DNA of 64,000 nucleotides from Pochonia chlamydosporia 170 (taxonomy: Eukaryota; Ascomycota; Sordariomycetes; Hypocreales; Clavicipitaceae): contig NC_035792.1 of assembly GCF_001653235.2 (NCBI RefSeq), positions 248,001-312,000 on the forward strand, in the 5' to 3' direction. Positions 1-12,469 of the stretch are shown piece after piece. Numbering within the stretch: position 1 is the first letter of the stretch; each line of letters opens with the position of its first letter. Made by a program: the position numbers and the translations under genes. The notes below the pieces were generated by a model. That model was not told the origin of the DNA. It made no database searches and saw nothing but the letters and a program-made list of their open reading frames with translations.

Positions 1-256
1 GTACCTTGCCCCTGATATTCTGGAAGATGCTGTGATTCCTGTGCACATGACGAGGGGACCAAAAAGTGCTTCATCGAGCAAGTGCTTCACCGAAGTGTGT
101 ACATAGGGTGGCATTAGTTCTGCTAGTCAAGTGCTAGTCAGGTTGACTGGGTTTGACGCCCCTGACCCATCTCAAACGAGTAATTTTCGTTCTTAAACCC
201 ATCATTGTTACATGTGCATAAAAAACCTCTCATGCCCCTTCTTGACTCATAAACCA

Positions 257-1375
257 CTAAGCAGCCTTGTTCAACTTGCGAAGCATGTCCATAGCTCCCA
301 TCGTCTCATACCACGCAGCATAATTGAACCCGAGTACCAACAAAGCCTCCTCCTTTGACCAGTGTGTATACCCGCCGTTCGGCCGTCTCAGAACACCAGC
401 ATCCGGGTCGTTGATCAACAAGTTCCAAAAATACGGGTTGTACTTTTGAATGGCTGTGTACAGGTCCTTGATTTGCTTCTTCATCACCTCGGCTAGCTGC
501 GTGGTCTCCTCAGTAGTGCCTAGGAGGATGTTTTGGCGCGATGCGACAATACTGCCGACGAGCTGCTCACGGATCATCTCGATGACTTCTTGTGGGATAG
601 CGCCGGTAAGAGCGATTCTGGTGTTGTGGATTGATTGAGGATCAAGCAGAACTCGCACCTTAATTAACATCACGGCGACTGTGTGACTAAAGTCCAGAAG
701 ACACTCTCTCAACCAAGGCGTAGGCGGTTCCAATGCGTCAGCACCTCTGACGTCTAAGAATGGCAAGTCCATATTGCCCCAGTCATAACGCCGACTTTTT
801 CCAGCGGTTCCGTACCACTTCATGAAGTCGTAGGCATCCTGATCTCTACCCAGTCGAATGTATAACGCGGGGACGACCTGCCGCACCCCCAAGTTATCAC
901 CGCGACATAGCCTGATCATGTCCAAGAGATGATCCAGTGAGGTTTTTACCGAGTCCACTGGGCCGCCAGCGGTGCCGTAGCTCAGAAGAATCGTGTCCAC
1001 AAGGTGGTAACGCGCTCGCATGTATGGTCGAGTCTCTAGAATCCCCCAAAAACGGCCAGCAAAGTTCTCGAAGATGTTTTCAGGTAGGAATGGGTCATCT
1101 GGAGAGTTGCGTAACTTATGGTCCTCATCCTCATACAAAAGCCGTGCCTTTTTGATCAGCTTACATGGCGTCTTGTGAGTTTCACGGTCTTTGGCTTGGC
1201 AGTCCCGTCCGCAGTAGTAGATTGACTGGCAGGCCGAGCAACGAAGCAGAGTGCCCTCCCTTCGATGACAAAGCTCGCAGGCTCGTGAAGCCAAGCCATT
1301 GAGCCTGGCAACTTTGACGTTCATGATAAGAGGCATTTTGACGCGTGATGGACAGAAGTAGGTGCTAAATAGCAA
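257..1375 (-). CDS. MYND-type zinc finger protein, 372 aa
   Basis: Uninterrupted 372-codon reading frame. Near residues 34-72 it has a complete MYND finger: CELC, then CSAC, then YYCGRDCQ, ending H-x3-C, so all seven Cys and the His of the C6HC-type ligand set are present. MYND fingers bind proline-rich partner peptides rather than DNA. The remaining ~300 residues are mostly helical-looking, with many W/Y/R residues and no recognised catalytic motif; no SET domain is seen. This architecture is common in filamentous ascomycetes, usually with unknown function. Start is uncertain: ATGs at 1375, 1336 and 1324 are all in frame upstream of the finger. The gene is isolated, converging on the window edge. 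Confidence 0.85.
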   Translation of the reverse strand: MLFSTYFCPSRVKMPLIMNVKVARLNGLASRACELCHRREGTLLRCSACQSIYYCGRDCQAKDRETHKTPCKLIKKARLLYEDEDHKLRNSPDDPFLPENIFENFAGRFWGILETRPYMRARYHLVDTILLSYGTAGGPVDSVKTSLDHLLDMIRLCRGDNLGVRQVVPALYIRLGRDQDAYDFMKWYGTAGKSRRYDWGNMDLPFLDVRGADALEPPTPWLRECLLDFSHTVAVMLIKVRVLLDPQSIHNTRIALTGAIPQEVIEMIREQLVGSIVASRQNILLGTTEETTQLAEVMKKQIKDLYTAIQKYNPYFWNLLINDPDAGVLRRPNGGYTHWSKEEALLVLGFNYAAWYETMGAMDMLRKLNKAA

Positions 1376-2215
1376 GCAGATGGAATGCCAGGAGAGAGAG
1401 GCGAGTCACGTCGCGCTTGCTGGCAAGTATAACGGTAAAGCAATACAGTCGAGTCTGGAGAAGACACGCAGATTCTAAGCGAATGGCGTAGTTTCCTTAG
1501 CAGTATGGAATATAATTCCACAGAAAAGACGTATAGCTCCAATTTATGACAGAGTTAGGCATTGGGGAATGTAAGGTAATGCCCAAGGGTTCAAGTAGAT
1601 GAATGGTTGTACAAGAGATTATGTAATCGCACCCAGAGGAGTACCGTGTGAGTATCTCCCAGACCTTTATTGGAACTGCACACGACGGGATGAGGTGATG
1701 AAATAGAGGATGCAAGATAGATACTGAGGATAATCCTATGTATTGCGACTAAAGAGTCAGCCAGAACATGTTACGTAGCGCTGATTTTGGGCTTGTATCG
1801 TAAACACGGAACCTGCGAATGTCTTCCTGAAGGAAGATGTAAATGCGTGAAGTAGTAGCAGTCTCCTCGAAATATCATTTACTGGTTTGATGGGGACAAG
1901 AAAGGAGTAATTCGTATAGAAGTATCAGCTTCGTGTCCAGGTAAGAAGACTTGATTCCAGATTTGAAGATTCAGCAGGACATCTGAAACAATCAACAGAA
2001 ACAAGCCGTCTAGCGCCTACCTGTCAGAGCACAGTCTTCTGCTAAGAAGAAGAAATCTATTCTTCACTTAAAAGGGGTATTACTTTCATAACTCGCTAAA
2101 AGCTATTCAAACGAGCCCCTTGCTTCCCATTAAAATCCAAAACAAAGCACGCCATACCGTAACTCTGTGAAATACCAACAGCAGTCTGTCCTATCCAAAC
2201 TCTCCAAGTCCATGT
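1376..2215. other. Intergenic, 840 bp, no gene seen
   Basis: Only short overlapping reading frames on both strands, with no domain signature and no plausible spliced gene. It separates the MYND gene start from the 3' end of the P450 gene. Confidence 0.6.
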
Positions 2216-4033
2216 TTACTCAATGACCACACGCACTCCTTTGCTACCGTGCGGTATGCCAGGAATCAACATATCATGATCGTATAAGACGTCACGTTCC
2301 GTAGTTTCATACAATCTCATGTGAGGGAAAACGCGTAAACTCAACGCCGCGAGAGTCAGATATAACTCGCACATTGCAAGGCTGTGTATTGTGTCAGCAT
2401 GGCCGCAGAATACCACGCAATGAGGCTGCCGGATCGCAGCGTGCCTACGTACTTCTTTGCGAGACAAGCTCTGCTTCCCTTGGAGAACGCAAGCATCCCA
2501 CGGTCTAACTCTTTATTGAAGTGGTGTCCGCCTTCCAGCCAACGCTCCGGCTTGAACGTAAATGAATCCGGAAACACGCGTTCGTCGTGATGCGTTATAG
2601 CAGGCGACATGCCAATTGGATAACCTGGTGGTATTTTGTATTCCACATGGCTGTCATTCCACTCTCCTTGATAGACTAGTGTCTCCTTTGTAGGAATTCG
2701 AGCTGTGCGAGCAGAAACGCCATAAGATAGTCGAAGCCCTTCCTGGATAACCCCACTTAGGTAAGGCAACTTTTCAAGTGTCGTCCAGGATGGCAACTGT
2801 TGCGGGTTTTTCACAGCTTGACGCAGCTCATCAGTCAACTTTGACATGAGTTCACAGTTACTCAGCAAGTGGTAAGTGATGACTGTAAGAGCCCAGCTTA
2901 CAGTCTCCGTGCCACCACCTATAAGTGCGGTTGCGTCGTCGGTCAGGCGTTGGGAGTCTTTCTCACGACCTTCAAGCTCAGATTCCAGTAGCGTCTTTAA
3001 CACTGTTGGGCGCTTATTCTTCCAACCTGCTTTCATCAAGTTCTTGGCCTTTTTGATCTCGTTAGGAATATCAATCTTGAGAGTCTTAATAACCAATGCC
3101 GCGTCTGGAGGCAGGTAGTGAATGAACCTAGAGCCCGTTGTTAGCTACAGAACACCTCAACAGGAAGCTAAAGGGAGATTCACCATTCACCGAGGCCAAT
3201 CAAATGCTTTACAAATGGAAAAAATCGAAAGATGTAGGCAGGTTTAAGAAGAGCTATCGTGGGATCACGAAAATTAGGATACCAGCCACTTTGTTCTAGT
3301 AATCCGAGGCTCTCGCCAAAGCAGTATCCGGATATAACGTCTGTGGTAAAGCAGCTGTAGGCTATCGTCACGTCAATAGGCTGATGTGTGCCCTGGTACT
3401 GCAAGATTTTGTTGCACAGTTTCTGAACCAGATTGTGAATTTCATCTTCCAACCGGAAAATCATATTTCTGGAGAAGTATCTTGCCAATGGTGCACGTCG
3501 CTTTCGGTGGAGGTCGTGATCAGTAGTTGCAACAGCAGATCGTCCAACGCTACAAAGTAAGAACAGTCATTTTCGAGCTGGCGAGGAGATGCAACACGTA
3601 CGTTAAGCCATTGACTTGATGGCGAGGTTTGTCTCGCTTTCTTGTACTGCCTGCAAATATTTCAGACACAAAGTTTGTGTCGTTGCAGTGTAACTCGTCG
3701 GGATTAATGCGAACAATGGGGCATGGAAACGATGCATATGTTAGCGATGAGGGTCTTTTTCAACGTTTTGAGATTACGGCACAGGGTCCTACCATATTTT
3801 TCATGCATCTTCTTTATTTGCCATGTGTAACGGCCATATTTGACCACGTCATAATAGAATTCAGGGAGATACGTTGCCGCGGATAGCCACGGGCCGGGAA
3901 CATGGTACAAAGGATGAAGAGGAGAGATATTGTAGAGACTTTTGGCAAGCAGGTAGAAAGCCCATAGTCCCAGCGGCCAAGCCAAGAAATCGGATGTGGA
4001 AAGCCACGATACAAGCCCGTCTATGGTATTCAT
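2216..4033 (-). CDS. Cytochrome P450 monooxygenase, 5 exons, 522 aa
   Basis: Haem-thiolate monooxygenase, membrane-anchored. Exons (minus): 4033-3793, 3722-3602, 3549-3184, 3127-2453, 2381-2216; together 1,569 nt, 523 codons, in frame throughout. N-terminal hydrophobic anchor (residues ~12-30) then [10 protein letters not shown]. Family landmarks: [14 protein letters not shown]-helix GGGTET, ExxR as EGLR, FKPERW, and haem loop [10 protein letters not shown], whose cysteine is present although the last Gly is Ala. The class resembles secondary-metabolism P450s. Introns 2-4 have good GT-AG ends. The oddity is intron 1 (3792-3723): its donor is GTAGGA, but the only acceptor that restores the conserved frame reads CCAT instead of CCAG. 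Either a rare non-canonical splice or an inactivating mutation. It is divergent from the P450 remnant at 5168. Confidence 0.85.
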
Positions 4034-4123
4034 ATTGGCCGTGTTGAGGCTACAAAATTCATAAACAAACTTAACACGAGAAATAACTACACTGGGATGA
4101 TATACACGGCCTTCTTGTAGCAT

Positions 4124-5167
4124 GCCTAATGCGGGGTGGTCGACAACACCACGCTGTGAGCGTGCATCGAGGCTTTCGGATCATCCGGTACTCTCACCGG
4201 TCTTCAGTCGAGAAGCGGCTTGACAGATCGAGAGGCGCTTAGACAACCCCGATGTGGCTTAAGATGCAGATAAATGTTCCACATTTCAAATACCAAATCC
4301 AGAGCCATGCATTCTAGCCAGTTGCTGCTCTTGGCAATAGCTGGGTGCAGCCAGAAGCTTATGCACATGGATGGAAGACTAGCCTGTTAGAAGACCATCC
4401 ACGCTACTCCGGTGACAGGGCGGGAAGACGAGACAGGGGCCGTCAAACGGACCTTCCTCCGCTGGCCTGGTTTACTTCCAGTCTCAAACTGTGAACAGCC
4501 AGTCTGAACTCTCGGTCTTATCGGTAAGTCGTCATTGGGTGGTGCAAGGTGTCCCCCAGTAAGCCAAGTCAACTTGTTAGTTAGTATTCCGTATATTCTC
4601 AGAAGTTATTGAGAGATATGCATTGAAGAGCCGCACAAACATTCAGTATCTTGTTCAAGGTTTGGTGGCACAACAGCATTGGCAGCACAATGTTAAGGTT
4701 CATCCGCGCCACCCCGTATGTATTCGATTTGATCTCCCGCCCAGTCCAGAACAGCCCAAGCACGACAATGCCAACAAACCCATGTTCAATAAAACTTTAA
4801 TCTGGCCAACTTGCCCAGCCGTGCCTCCCCCGAGTGCGCAATACTACACAACCAGACTACACCTAGAGTTTAGAGAAATGACGTCATTTTCAACGATGAT
4901 AGCTGATGATATCAAGGTTCCTTGATGCGTAACCAAGGCTTTGTGCGACCAATATCATGGCCCTCACTCCATTCTTGTGATAAATGACAAACTACAACAA
5001 TGTGGGATCGGATGGAAGAACAGCTCAGCTGGCTCCAGCCGCTCTCCCAAGTGCTTCTTCTTGAGCCTCCAATCAATGGGAGTTTTGCAGTCCTTGAGCT
5101 TAGTTGAAACTTAACAAATGTCTCAAACTATGTGCGACTTTGCCCTGCAGGTGGCTACCGAACACCA
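4124..5167. promoter_or_regulatory. Shared intergenic region of two divergent P450 genes
   Basis: About 1.1 kb between the two head-to-head P450 starts (4033 minus, 5168 plus). No coding signature. By position it must contain both promoters; no specific element could be assigned. Confidence 0.4.
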
Positions 5168-6618
5168 ATGGACAGCTATAGCTGGTCCTCCCTTCTGCTT
5201 CTACTCGGAACTTGCGGATACCGAATACTCCTCCATCCTCTGGCACACGTTCCAGGAGCCCTTCTGGCCAAGTGCTCATCGCTCTCGTTATGCTATCATG
5301 CATACATAGGAAATGAGTGCTCAACCATTCGTCAACTCAACACGACCTACGGAGTACGGGCCTATCTTGCGGGTCGGCCCCAACGACATTGACATTGCAG
5401 ACGGCGCTGCCATCTCAGTGGCATATTCCAACAAAATTGAGTTTTCAAAGTCCGAGTGCTACCCCAAGTTGGCTGTTGACGGACATGAGACCATCTTTTC
5501 AACACTCGACTCAACCTACCGTGCGATTCGTATCAAAGTGGTGTTACCCTTGTTCTCTCTTACCTCAATCAGACAATATAGCAGCATCATTGACAGTTGT
5601 GCAACAAATTTCGTGGGTCGGTTGAAGAAGGACTCCGTATCGGGGAAGCCAGTTGATGTCATGAACTTGGCTCGATCATTTACTTGCGACGTCACTACTG
5701 CTTATCTATTCTGTGAGGAGTATGGAGCTTTGGAGGAGACGTCTTCGCAGCTATCTGCCTCGCAATTTGTGGACTCATTTCTAGACGTTAGCCGCTTCTT
5801 TCATCTCCTAACAGTATTATTTAATGTTTTAAGATTGCTTGCGGGCATAATTTCTTCTGATGATAGACTGAACAACTCAGTTGCTACTATCGACACATAC
5901 ATTAAAAGAATGGTCGAGGGAAGCAAGGCGAATGCGGAGAGTTACTCGAGTCGACTACTGGACCAAGGTATTTCGGCGGGAGAGACAAGCTCGCAATGTA
6001 AGGATCTGCTTTTCGCGGGGAGAGATTCAACCGCAATGAACATAGCAACGCTAATGCTGGCCTCTAGCGAAGCATCCTCACATGGAAGAAATAAACACCG
6101 AGGAGAAATTCACCTCGCGACTTCTGACAATGGGTAGATACGAAACTCTAAGAATGGAAGTCATGGATCTTCGTAATCTACAAGTTGACCCTCAAGCTCT
6201 ACCTTATTTCAGTGGTGTTGATAAAGATGGCTTGCGTCTTGCCATGGTCAGTCCAACACGGCTCCCTAGAAAGGTTCCAGCATCCGGAATGAATGTTCAA
6301 GGATACTACTTTCCACGCAGTACAAATGTTGGTCATGGCTCATTTTAATTTCATCTCAACGCTGAGGTGTTTCCGGATCCCGAGAGCTTCATGCCTGCCA
6401 GATGGCTAAGCCCAACATCCGAGATGCAAAGAGACTGGGTGCCATTTGGAATGGGTCCCCGAGGCTGTATTGCTCGCAACCTGGCAGTGGGCCTAATTTT
6501 TGCAGCGATCAAAAAACTCGCTCAAAGTGACGTGCTGGGGGAAGCGGAAGTCGTGGAAGACAAGATTGAGATATATGAGTGGTACAGCGCTAAAGTGGTG
6601 CTTGGTGGATATCACTGA
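5168..6618 (+). pseudogene. Cytochrome P450 pseudogene
   Basis: Recognisable full-length P450: N-terminal anchor and HPLAHVPGALLAKC, then YGPILRVGPNDIDIADG, I-helix FAGRDST, the WPLAKHPHMEEIN segment, EVFPDPESFMPARWL, and haem loop PFGMGPRGCIARN. Three lesions break it. Near 5348 the sequence tacggag/tacggg looks like a 7-nt duplication that shifts frame inside TYGPI. At ~6057 one extra C separates TLM from WPLAKHP. At 6346-6348 a TAA interrupts SF-FHLNAEVFPD, consistent with CAA to TAA. None is bounded by GT-AG sites, so introns do not explain them. It is a different P450 subfamily from its divergent neighbour, judged by the YGP-region sequence. Confidence 0.8.
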
Positions 6619-7552
6619 TCTGGCCTATAGACTGAACAAGGTAAAGCATGTGCCTGAGTAACCATTAGATTCATGGACCGTTCTAACATGGCTAGCCTTG
6701 ACGTAGGAAGGTTGTGAGTTTGTCGTTGATATACCAATTGTTGAGAAGCATGAGTAAGAAATGACGCAACTTGTAAAAACTTTGTGTACTGGTACAATTG
6801 CTGTCTGATATTCAACTCTTGTCCGTGGCAGTGGGCTAGTTGACCAACAGATGTTGAGTCTGGTGGCACACTACTCGAGATTATACATGTGTTCTTGCGA
6901 CTTGAGCACAGTACGCTGTGAGGCTTTTCCCCAGTTGAGCAGCTGCTACTTAATTAAAGACCTTGCTTAAACTTTTCGCAAACACTACATACTGCGAATC
7001 GTGCATACAGACTTGTATGTTGTCTCTAACTCCGGCCATGAAACAATTTTCATGATTAGTGATGTTACGGAAGGCAACGTAACAAATTTAAAAGTAGAAA
7101 AATTAGCTGAAATCTCCAATACTGTTTGAAAAAGTGCCGAAGACACTGATGTGAATAAAAAACGATTCTCTCTCCAAGGGGAGGCCATAGGATCCCTGTT
7201 CTTGCAACTCTGTAAAATTCATTCCCTCCAGCGCCGTTACACGAGACCCGGACATTCTGGCTTGTCTGTTTTCATTTGGGCTTCCTTTGTTCATGCCACT
7301 CAGAAAAACGGCGCGTAATGGGGCCTTCAAGAAACGACTTGTCCGGAGCTTGAGTCGCTATGACCAACAAATCCAACCAATCTGTTCTACATGAGCTAAG
7401 GCGCTACGGATCAATGATATAGCGACTGAGTTTGTGTGCAAAATTTCGCACGCAATTCATGTAACATTCAACAAAAACTGACGTTATGCTGTATCGAAAA
7501 GCGAGGGCCAACCTAAAGAAACGGACTATACAGACTCCACACAGACAGCTTC
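6619..7552. other. Intergenic, 934 bp, no gene seen
   Basis: Contains only short frames without domain or splice support. It lies downstream of the P450 pseudogene and upstream of the kinase-like gene, and so probably includes the latter's promoter. Confidence 0.5.
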
Positions 7553-8824
7553 ATGATGAGTACTGCGTATATTGAGAAGAACAACGGGGTGGAAGTGCCC
7601 GCAGACGCCATTCGCATTATAGATCCGCAGGTGGTGAAAAGTCTGTCAACGATAGCCAGTATCTCAGCACTTGCAAACCTATGCTAACAAAGGGGCCTTT
7701 CCGATAAGCAGAATTGCCAGCTGAAACAGCAATAAAAAGCATTACCGCCCATGGAGCTAGCTTGTGGACACGGACTGCGAAGATAGAGACTGAGAAAGAC
7801 GGCCATGCCGTCACATACTTCCTCAAGGTAGTTACAGCCGGCTAACCTGGATTATCATTCACTAACCCTAGCGAGCAGACCATGTTTGGGGAGAGAGGAA
7901 GACGCATTGCCTCGGGCGAGTTTACAGCCATGTCCACCATTTATAAGCTGAACCCAGATCTGGTACCTCGCCCACTGGCCTGGGGTAGCTACGACAATAT
8001 TCCAAATGTTCATTTTCTGCTTTGTGAGTTCCGCAACATGACCGATGAGCTGCCAGCCATCGACAAATTCGTGTCTCAAGTAGCCAAACTACACCGAGAT
8101 GGCACTTCTCCCGACGGGCGGTATGGCTTCTCTGATGAAACTTATCATGGCAATATTGCCATTGAACACGGGTGGTCAGACTCCTGGGAGGAGTATTTCA
8201 CCCGAACCACTCGCGCCTTGTTAGATCTGGAGCAAGAAGTGCAGGGACCCAGTGAGGAACTGCTTGAGCTTTCAACAAGCTTCTTTGACAAAGTTATCCC
8301 ACGGCTACTTCGGCCTCTGGAGACCGGCGGTCGATCCATCAAGCCATGTCTAATCCATGGCGACCTATGGCATGGTAACACATCCACGGACAGAGATACC
8401 AATGTGCCCATCATTTTTGACGCAGCAAGTTTCTATGCTCATAACGAATGTAAGCTGCTTTGATCTTGTGAACATTAGAAGAAGCGTTTGTAAGTGACCT
8501 GAATATAGACGAGCTCGGCGTATGGAGACAGCCTTGGAACAAGATTGGCAAGGCGTACCGGGACAGATACCACGAATACTTTCCAACGTCTCAACCAGGG
8601 GAAGATGTTGACGACCGCAACGCATTGTACGCGACGCGGGTGAACATCCTGGACTCAATCCTGTACAGGGATGAAGACACCTACCGTAAAATGTACGTGC
8701 TTGACCTAACAAGACGATATGCATGTTCACACTCACCAGGCTCATTGAATGGATGAGGAAGTTAGTGGAGAAATTTCCTGGCGGTTATGAACAGTGGGAG
8801 CATGCCCACGCCCAAATACACTAG
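7553..8824 (+). CDS. Fructosamine/ketosamine-3-kinase-like protein, 5 exons, ~348 aa
   Basis: Kinase-fold enzyme of the fructosamine-3-kinase family, which phosphorylates glycated amines or proteins to trigger deglycation. Exons: 7553-7640, 7709-7827, 7879-8449, 8509-8692, 8740-8824. The frame closes at 349 codons. Visible signatures: SITAHGASLWTRTAKI (N-lobe start), the DLVPRPLAWGSYD segment, HFLLCEFRNMTDELP (hinge), catalytic loop CLIHGDLWHGN (HGDxxxxN) and metal-binding IFDAASFYAHNEYE (DxxxxYxxxE). The C-terminal segment after 8509 continues with ELGVW and a helical tail typical of the family. Introns 2-4 are clean 47-59 nt GT-AG. Intron 1 (donor GTCTGT at 7641) is weaker, and its acceptor could also be at 7711. 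All catalytic residues look intact. Confidence 0.82.
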
Positions 8825-11384
8825 AACAGATTGTAGGGGGCATCGATGGCAGCATAGAGGCGCTTGTCGATTAGGCTTGCCGTGGTGTTTCATGCTTGTC
8901 ATGAATCCGTTGTGGTAGTTTTGGTCTGAGCTATTCATCCCACAACACAGATATGGCCATGTAAACAAAATATCAACATGAATTACCTTTGAGCTAAGCA
9001 GTGCACCTGCACCATGATAACACGCAACAATATCCCAAGTATTGTTCGATAGATACACTTCACAATGGCGGGTGTAACAATAACTTAACAAGTAAGGCAA
9101 GGTGAAAGGCGGGATTCGGTTTATATCCTGCTAAGAGACTCTGTTTTTCACTTCCGAATATACGTCGTGATACCAGCTGCTCGTTGTCATTTTTGCAAAT
9201 CGTGTTAAGTCCAACACCGAGATCGCGGCCCTGTAGGTGCAGTGTGGTGCCGCTGAGATCATGCTGTAGACCCTGGTGGAAGCGAGATATTGTGATGGAT
9301 GTGTAGTAAGTACACTTAAACGGCGTATAGCTTAAAATAGCAACCGAGCTTCCTAACGTCTTTCAGAACATCTAGCGCGGAAGCCTCGTGTCCATGCAGT
9401 ATCGACCCATTTGATGCATAGAACTAAGAACCCGGGTAGACATTTGGAAATTGCCGTGCGTATTTGTCAGAAACGCAATGTAAATGAGGCCGTCGGCGAG
9501 CTGCGTTGATCTGAGCGCTCGGAAGGGTATGCACATGCCAACTCGGTCACTAGAAGCAAATCCAACAGCATAAGGTCACCTGTGCAATATATCCAAAGAG
9601 CCAACCGCATATGATATCCCACCTCGTTGAGGCTTATCTGTGAGTCAAACCTGTATGAACCCGCTCTGACAGGCATTCGTATTGGAAGCACGAGCCTACC
9701 GACTCGTAGTCCTCGCTCGTCTTCGAGTCCGTGGGAATACGCATATGCATCCTACACAAACATGCCTTCATGTTGGCAGCCCTCGCCGAGATGCTCTGAT
9801 GGGCACTGGGCAAGTGGAGCTAACCATGGCTGATGTACTAATCCGAGATGTGGGAAGAAATCAAGGAATTAAGAGTAAGTAGCTGAAATACTCTAGCATG
9901 GACAACAAGAAGAACTGGCGACCCGTACATGACCTTTCATGGGGCGACGCGGGATGCTACTTCCATCAACTCGAAAGAGGGCACGGGGCTTTTCTCTAGC
10001 GGTGGATTTCGCAACCGCCAGGCTCTTTTCATGGGCAGGGGCCGCTTGGATGCTGCGTAGTTGTTGTGCTTGGACTTGTGGCACAGGCTGATGTTGGCGG
10101 AGGGTTGCCTTGTCCCTCGTCAAGGCTAACCTTCTTGTGATCTATCTGCATGAAATTTGCAAAAGACCCAACTGACGAAACCGGATGGCCTCAGGGTTTG
10201 GCCTCGGTTCTTCGCGAATCACTTCTTACAGTTGATGTGCCCTGACCATATCTCATCCAAATCCACAGATCAGCTGCCTTGGCAACAAACACGTCACCAC
10301 GCCTTTTTATTTATTACCTCTACACTACAAAGCTAAGGTTGTACAGACATAGCATAACAGGCTCAAATAAACCCATCGTCCCTCTCCCACACGATTTGGT
10401 CATCTCTCGTCCAGATTCCCAAGGCAGACAACCCCATCCTTGTCAAATGCATTGTGTACACACCTCAGCCAGTGGTCGTGGCCAGACCTTATGATTGACA
10501 GCTAATAAATCTGAGTAACAAACAAGCTGGTCATATGCAAGCTTCCCGATCCACAAGGCAGATGTTGACTACAGTGGTAAGGCAAACTGGACCGCAGAGC
10601 AGCAGCCTTGTTCGAGTTATTATTTTTACACTTATTCAGTCACAGTGCGTCTACTAATCTCGGCTTACAGACGAGAGGGGTCTATTCTTCTCAGGGCTGT
10701 TAATCAAATGATTATCACGAACTGTGTTGTGAGGGCTTTACGGCCGCCAGATTTCATCGAGTGTGGCGAGTGAGTACGAGTGGTCTTGTTGGTCCTAATT
10801 CACGTTTAAAGTTACGTTGTTAGCTACATGATGAGTTATTCCATTTTCGCGAACTGTCATTCGAGGCTGTCGAGACCGGGCGAGGGAACATGTCAACCAA
10901 CATGTTCAGCTGCGCAGTCTGTACACAGGACTCGGTTTGTTGTGCCTAAAATCAAAATGCGCCAAGAGTGTTCCGCAACCATACCAAGGCTACAAGTCAA
11001 AATACTGTCGGCAATACTGAGGCATTAGTGGCAAGCTCACGAGTTTGCCTCAAGGCCATGTATGAGAAAATACTGATAGGCAGCTCGTTGGGCGGATCGA
11101 CGAATCCCTCTGCCATGAGCAAGACAAATGAATATAAAGAGCCGGCTTTCGACACACCTTGACGACGTTTTGAGTTCCCTTCAAGCTCAAAGCTTTCAAA
11201 AATACAAGATAGGTATGTGCATTAAATCAGTCAAACAAAAGTCTATACATAACTAAAAACGTAACTAGTTGATATCCTCTATTACCATGTAGCCTTCACC
11301 ACTTCTCAAACACGAAACAAAGGTATTCGATACGCACCTAGCCTCTTTATATCCAAAATTTTATTAATAGTTCCGCAAGTCACA
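8825..11384. other. 2.6-kb gene-poor stretch
   Basis: No coding region, RNA gene or repeat could be supported. Reading frames are short, overlap on opposite strands, and show no domain. It may hold untranslated ends or noncoding transcripts, but nothing in the bases demonstrates this. Confidence 0.5.
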
Positions 11385-11477
11385 ATGCCAAGCGAGTACA
11401 CTTCCTGCATTGCATTTAGCTGCGGCAAGGAGGTCCAGCGCGGTCAAAAATGTTCACACTGTGGTACACAGAACTGA
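11385..11477 (+). CDS. Possible 30-aa four-cysteine micro-ORF
   Basis: Short frame with stop at 11475-11477. Its cysteines are arranged C-x4-C-x9-C-x2-C, ending CSHCGTQN, a zinc-ribbon-like spacing. An AT-rich stretch with a TATA-like tttatatcc lies about 40 bp upstream. No longer spliced gene could be built around it. Thirty residues can arise by chance in a gene-poor stretch; homology evidence is lacking, so this is only a candidate. Confidence 0.25.
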   Translation: MPSEYTSCIAFSCGKEVQRGQKCSHCGTQN

Positions 11478-12469
11478 TCCACGAAGGCCGTGAGGAGGAT
11501 GCCCTTTTCTGATGAAGAAGGGCTAGAATACAAAGTCTGTTTTCTTTCGTCATCGTGTATCACTCATTTCAGCACGCCTACTCTCAACTACCACCACTCT
11601 TTACTAAGCTGTACCAAATTATCGGAAATTAGCAGCTCAATCTGAATGAAGAGACATAACCCCGAATTTATACCTTCCTCATGCTGTGCAAATCGTAGAA
11701 GCTGTGATGAACATAATCCCGAAGCATCGGCGGAGCGGTTGCCTCTCTTCTGTGGGAATTTGGTCTCTGTTTGCCAGGAGTTGATGCAAAACACGAAACA
11801 CGCAGCATCCATTTTGCACCCCTGCACTGTCTAATAATGAAACAAGCAATATTCGTATTGTCAGATTCCGTCCAACTCTACAAGCAACAAAGGCTACACT
11901 ACTGCCATATATTGACAATCCCTGGGGTGTCCAAGGCCGTTATAGGGAGGTGGGTGTTATCAGGCACCACACTGTTCTTGTCATAGCAATTGTAAGACTT
12001 TCGTGCGACATCCCAAGGTGAAAGACTTAGTTACACGATTAGGCAATGCCGATTACAGAATGTATTTTGGCCTCATGATATCTTTCTGTGTGCGTATGTA
12101 ACCGTTGTGGCTTTCATGCGATACAGAACATCGAATGGGCACATGACTATATATACTCTCGTAACTTACACTCCGTCGTCTTAACTAGCTACTTGACTAG
12201 TTTAATTAAACGTATCGTAAGTTTCTCACCCTATTTGCTTCTGGGAGTCTCGGTACGCTGCGTGGCCGTTGGGAAGCGTGCTGTTATCGTAGTAACCAGT
12301 AAGTGACGCGGTCCTAAGCTTCGATATTCCTTTAAACAGGCTATAGGGAGCCATGCCATGCCAGTGCTTCCTTATATGCATATGTCATCACAAGCTGCCC
12401 ACACAACTTTTCCTCTGCGGTCGCAACAATCAAGCAAATTCATGTGGGACTAACACTAACTCCGCCAAA
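11478..12469. other. Intergenic, ~1 kb, no gene seen
   Basis: Short overlapping frames only. It immediately precedes the phosphotransferase-fold gene and probably contains its promoter and 5' leader. Confidence 0.5.
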
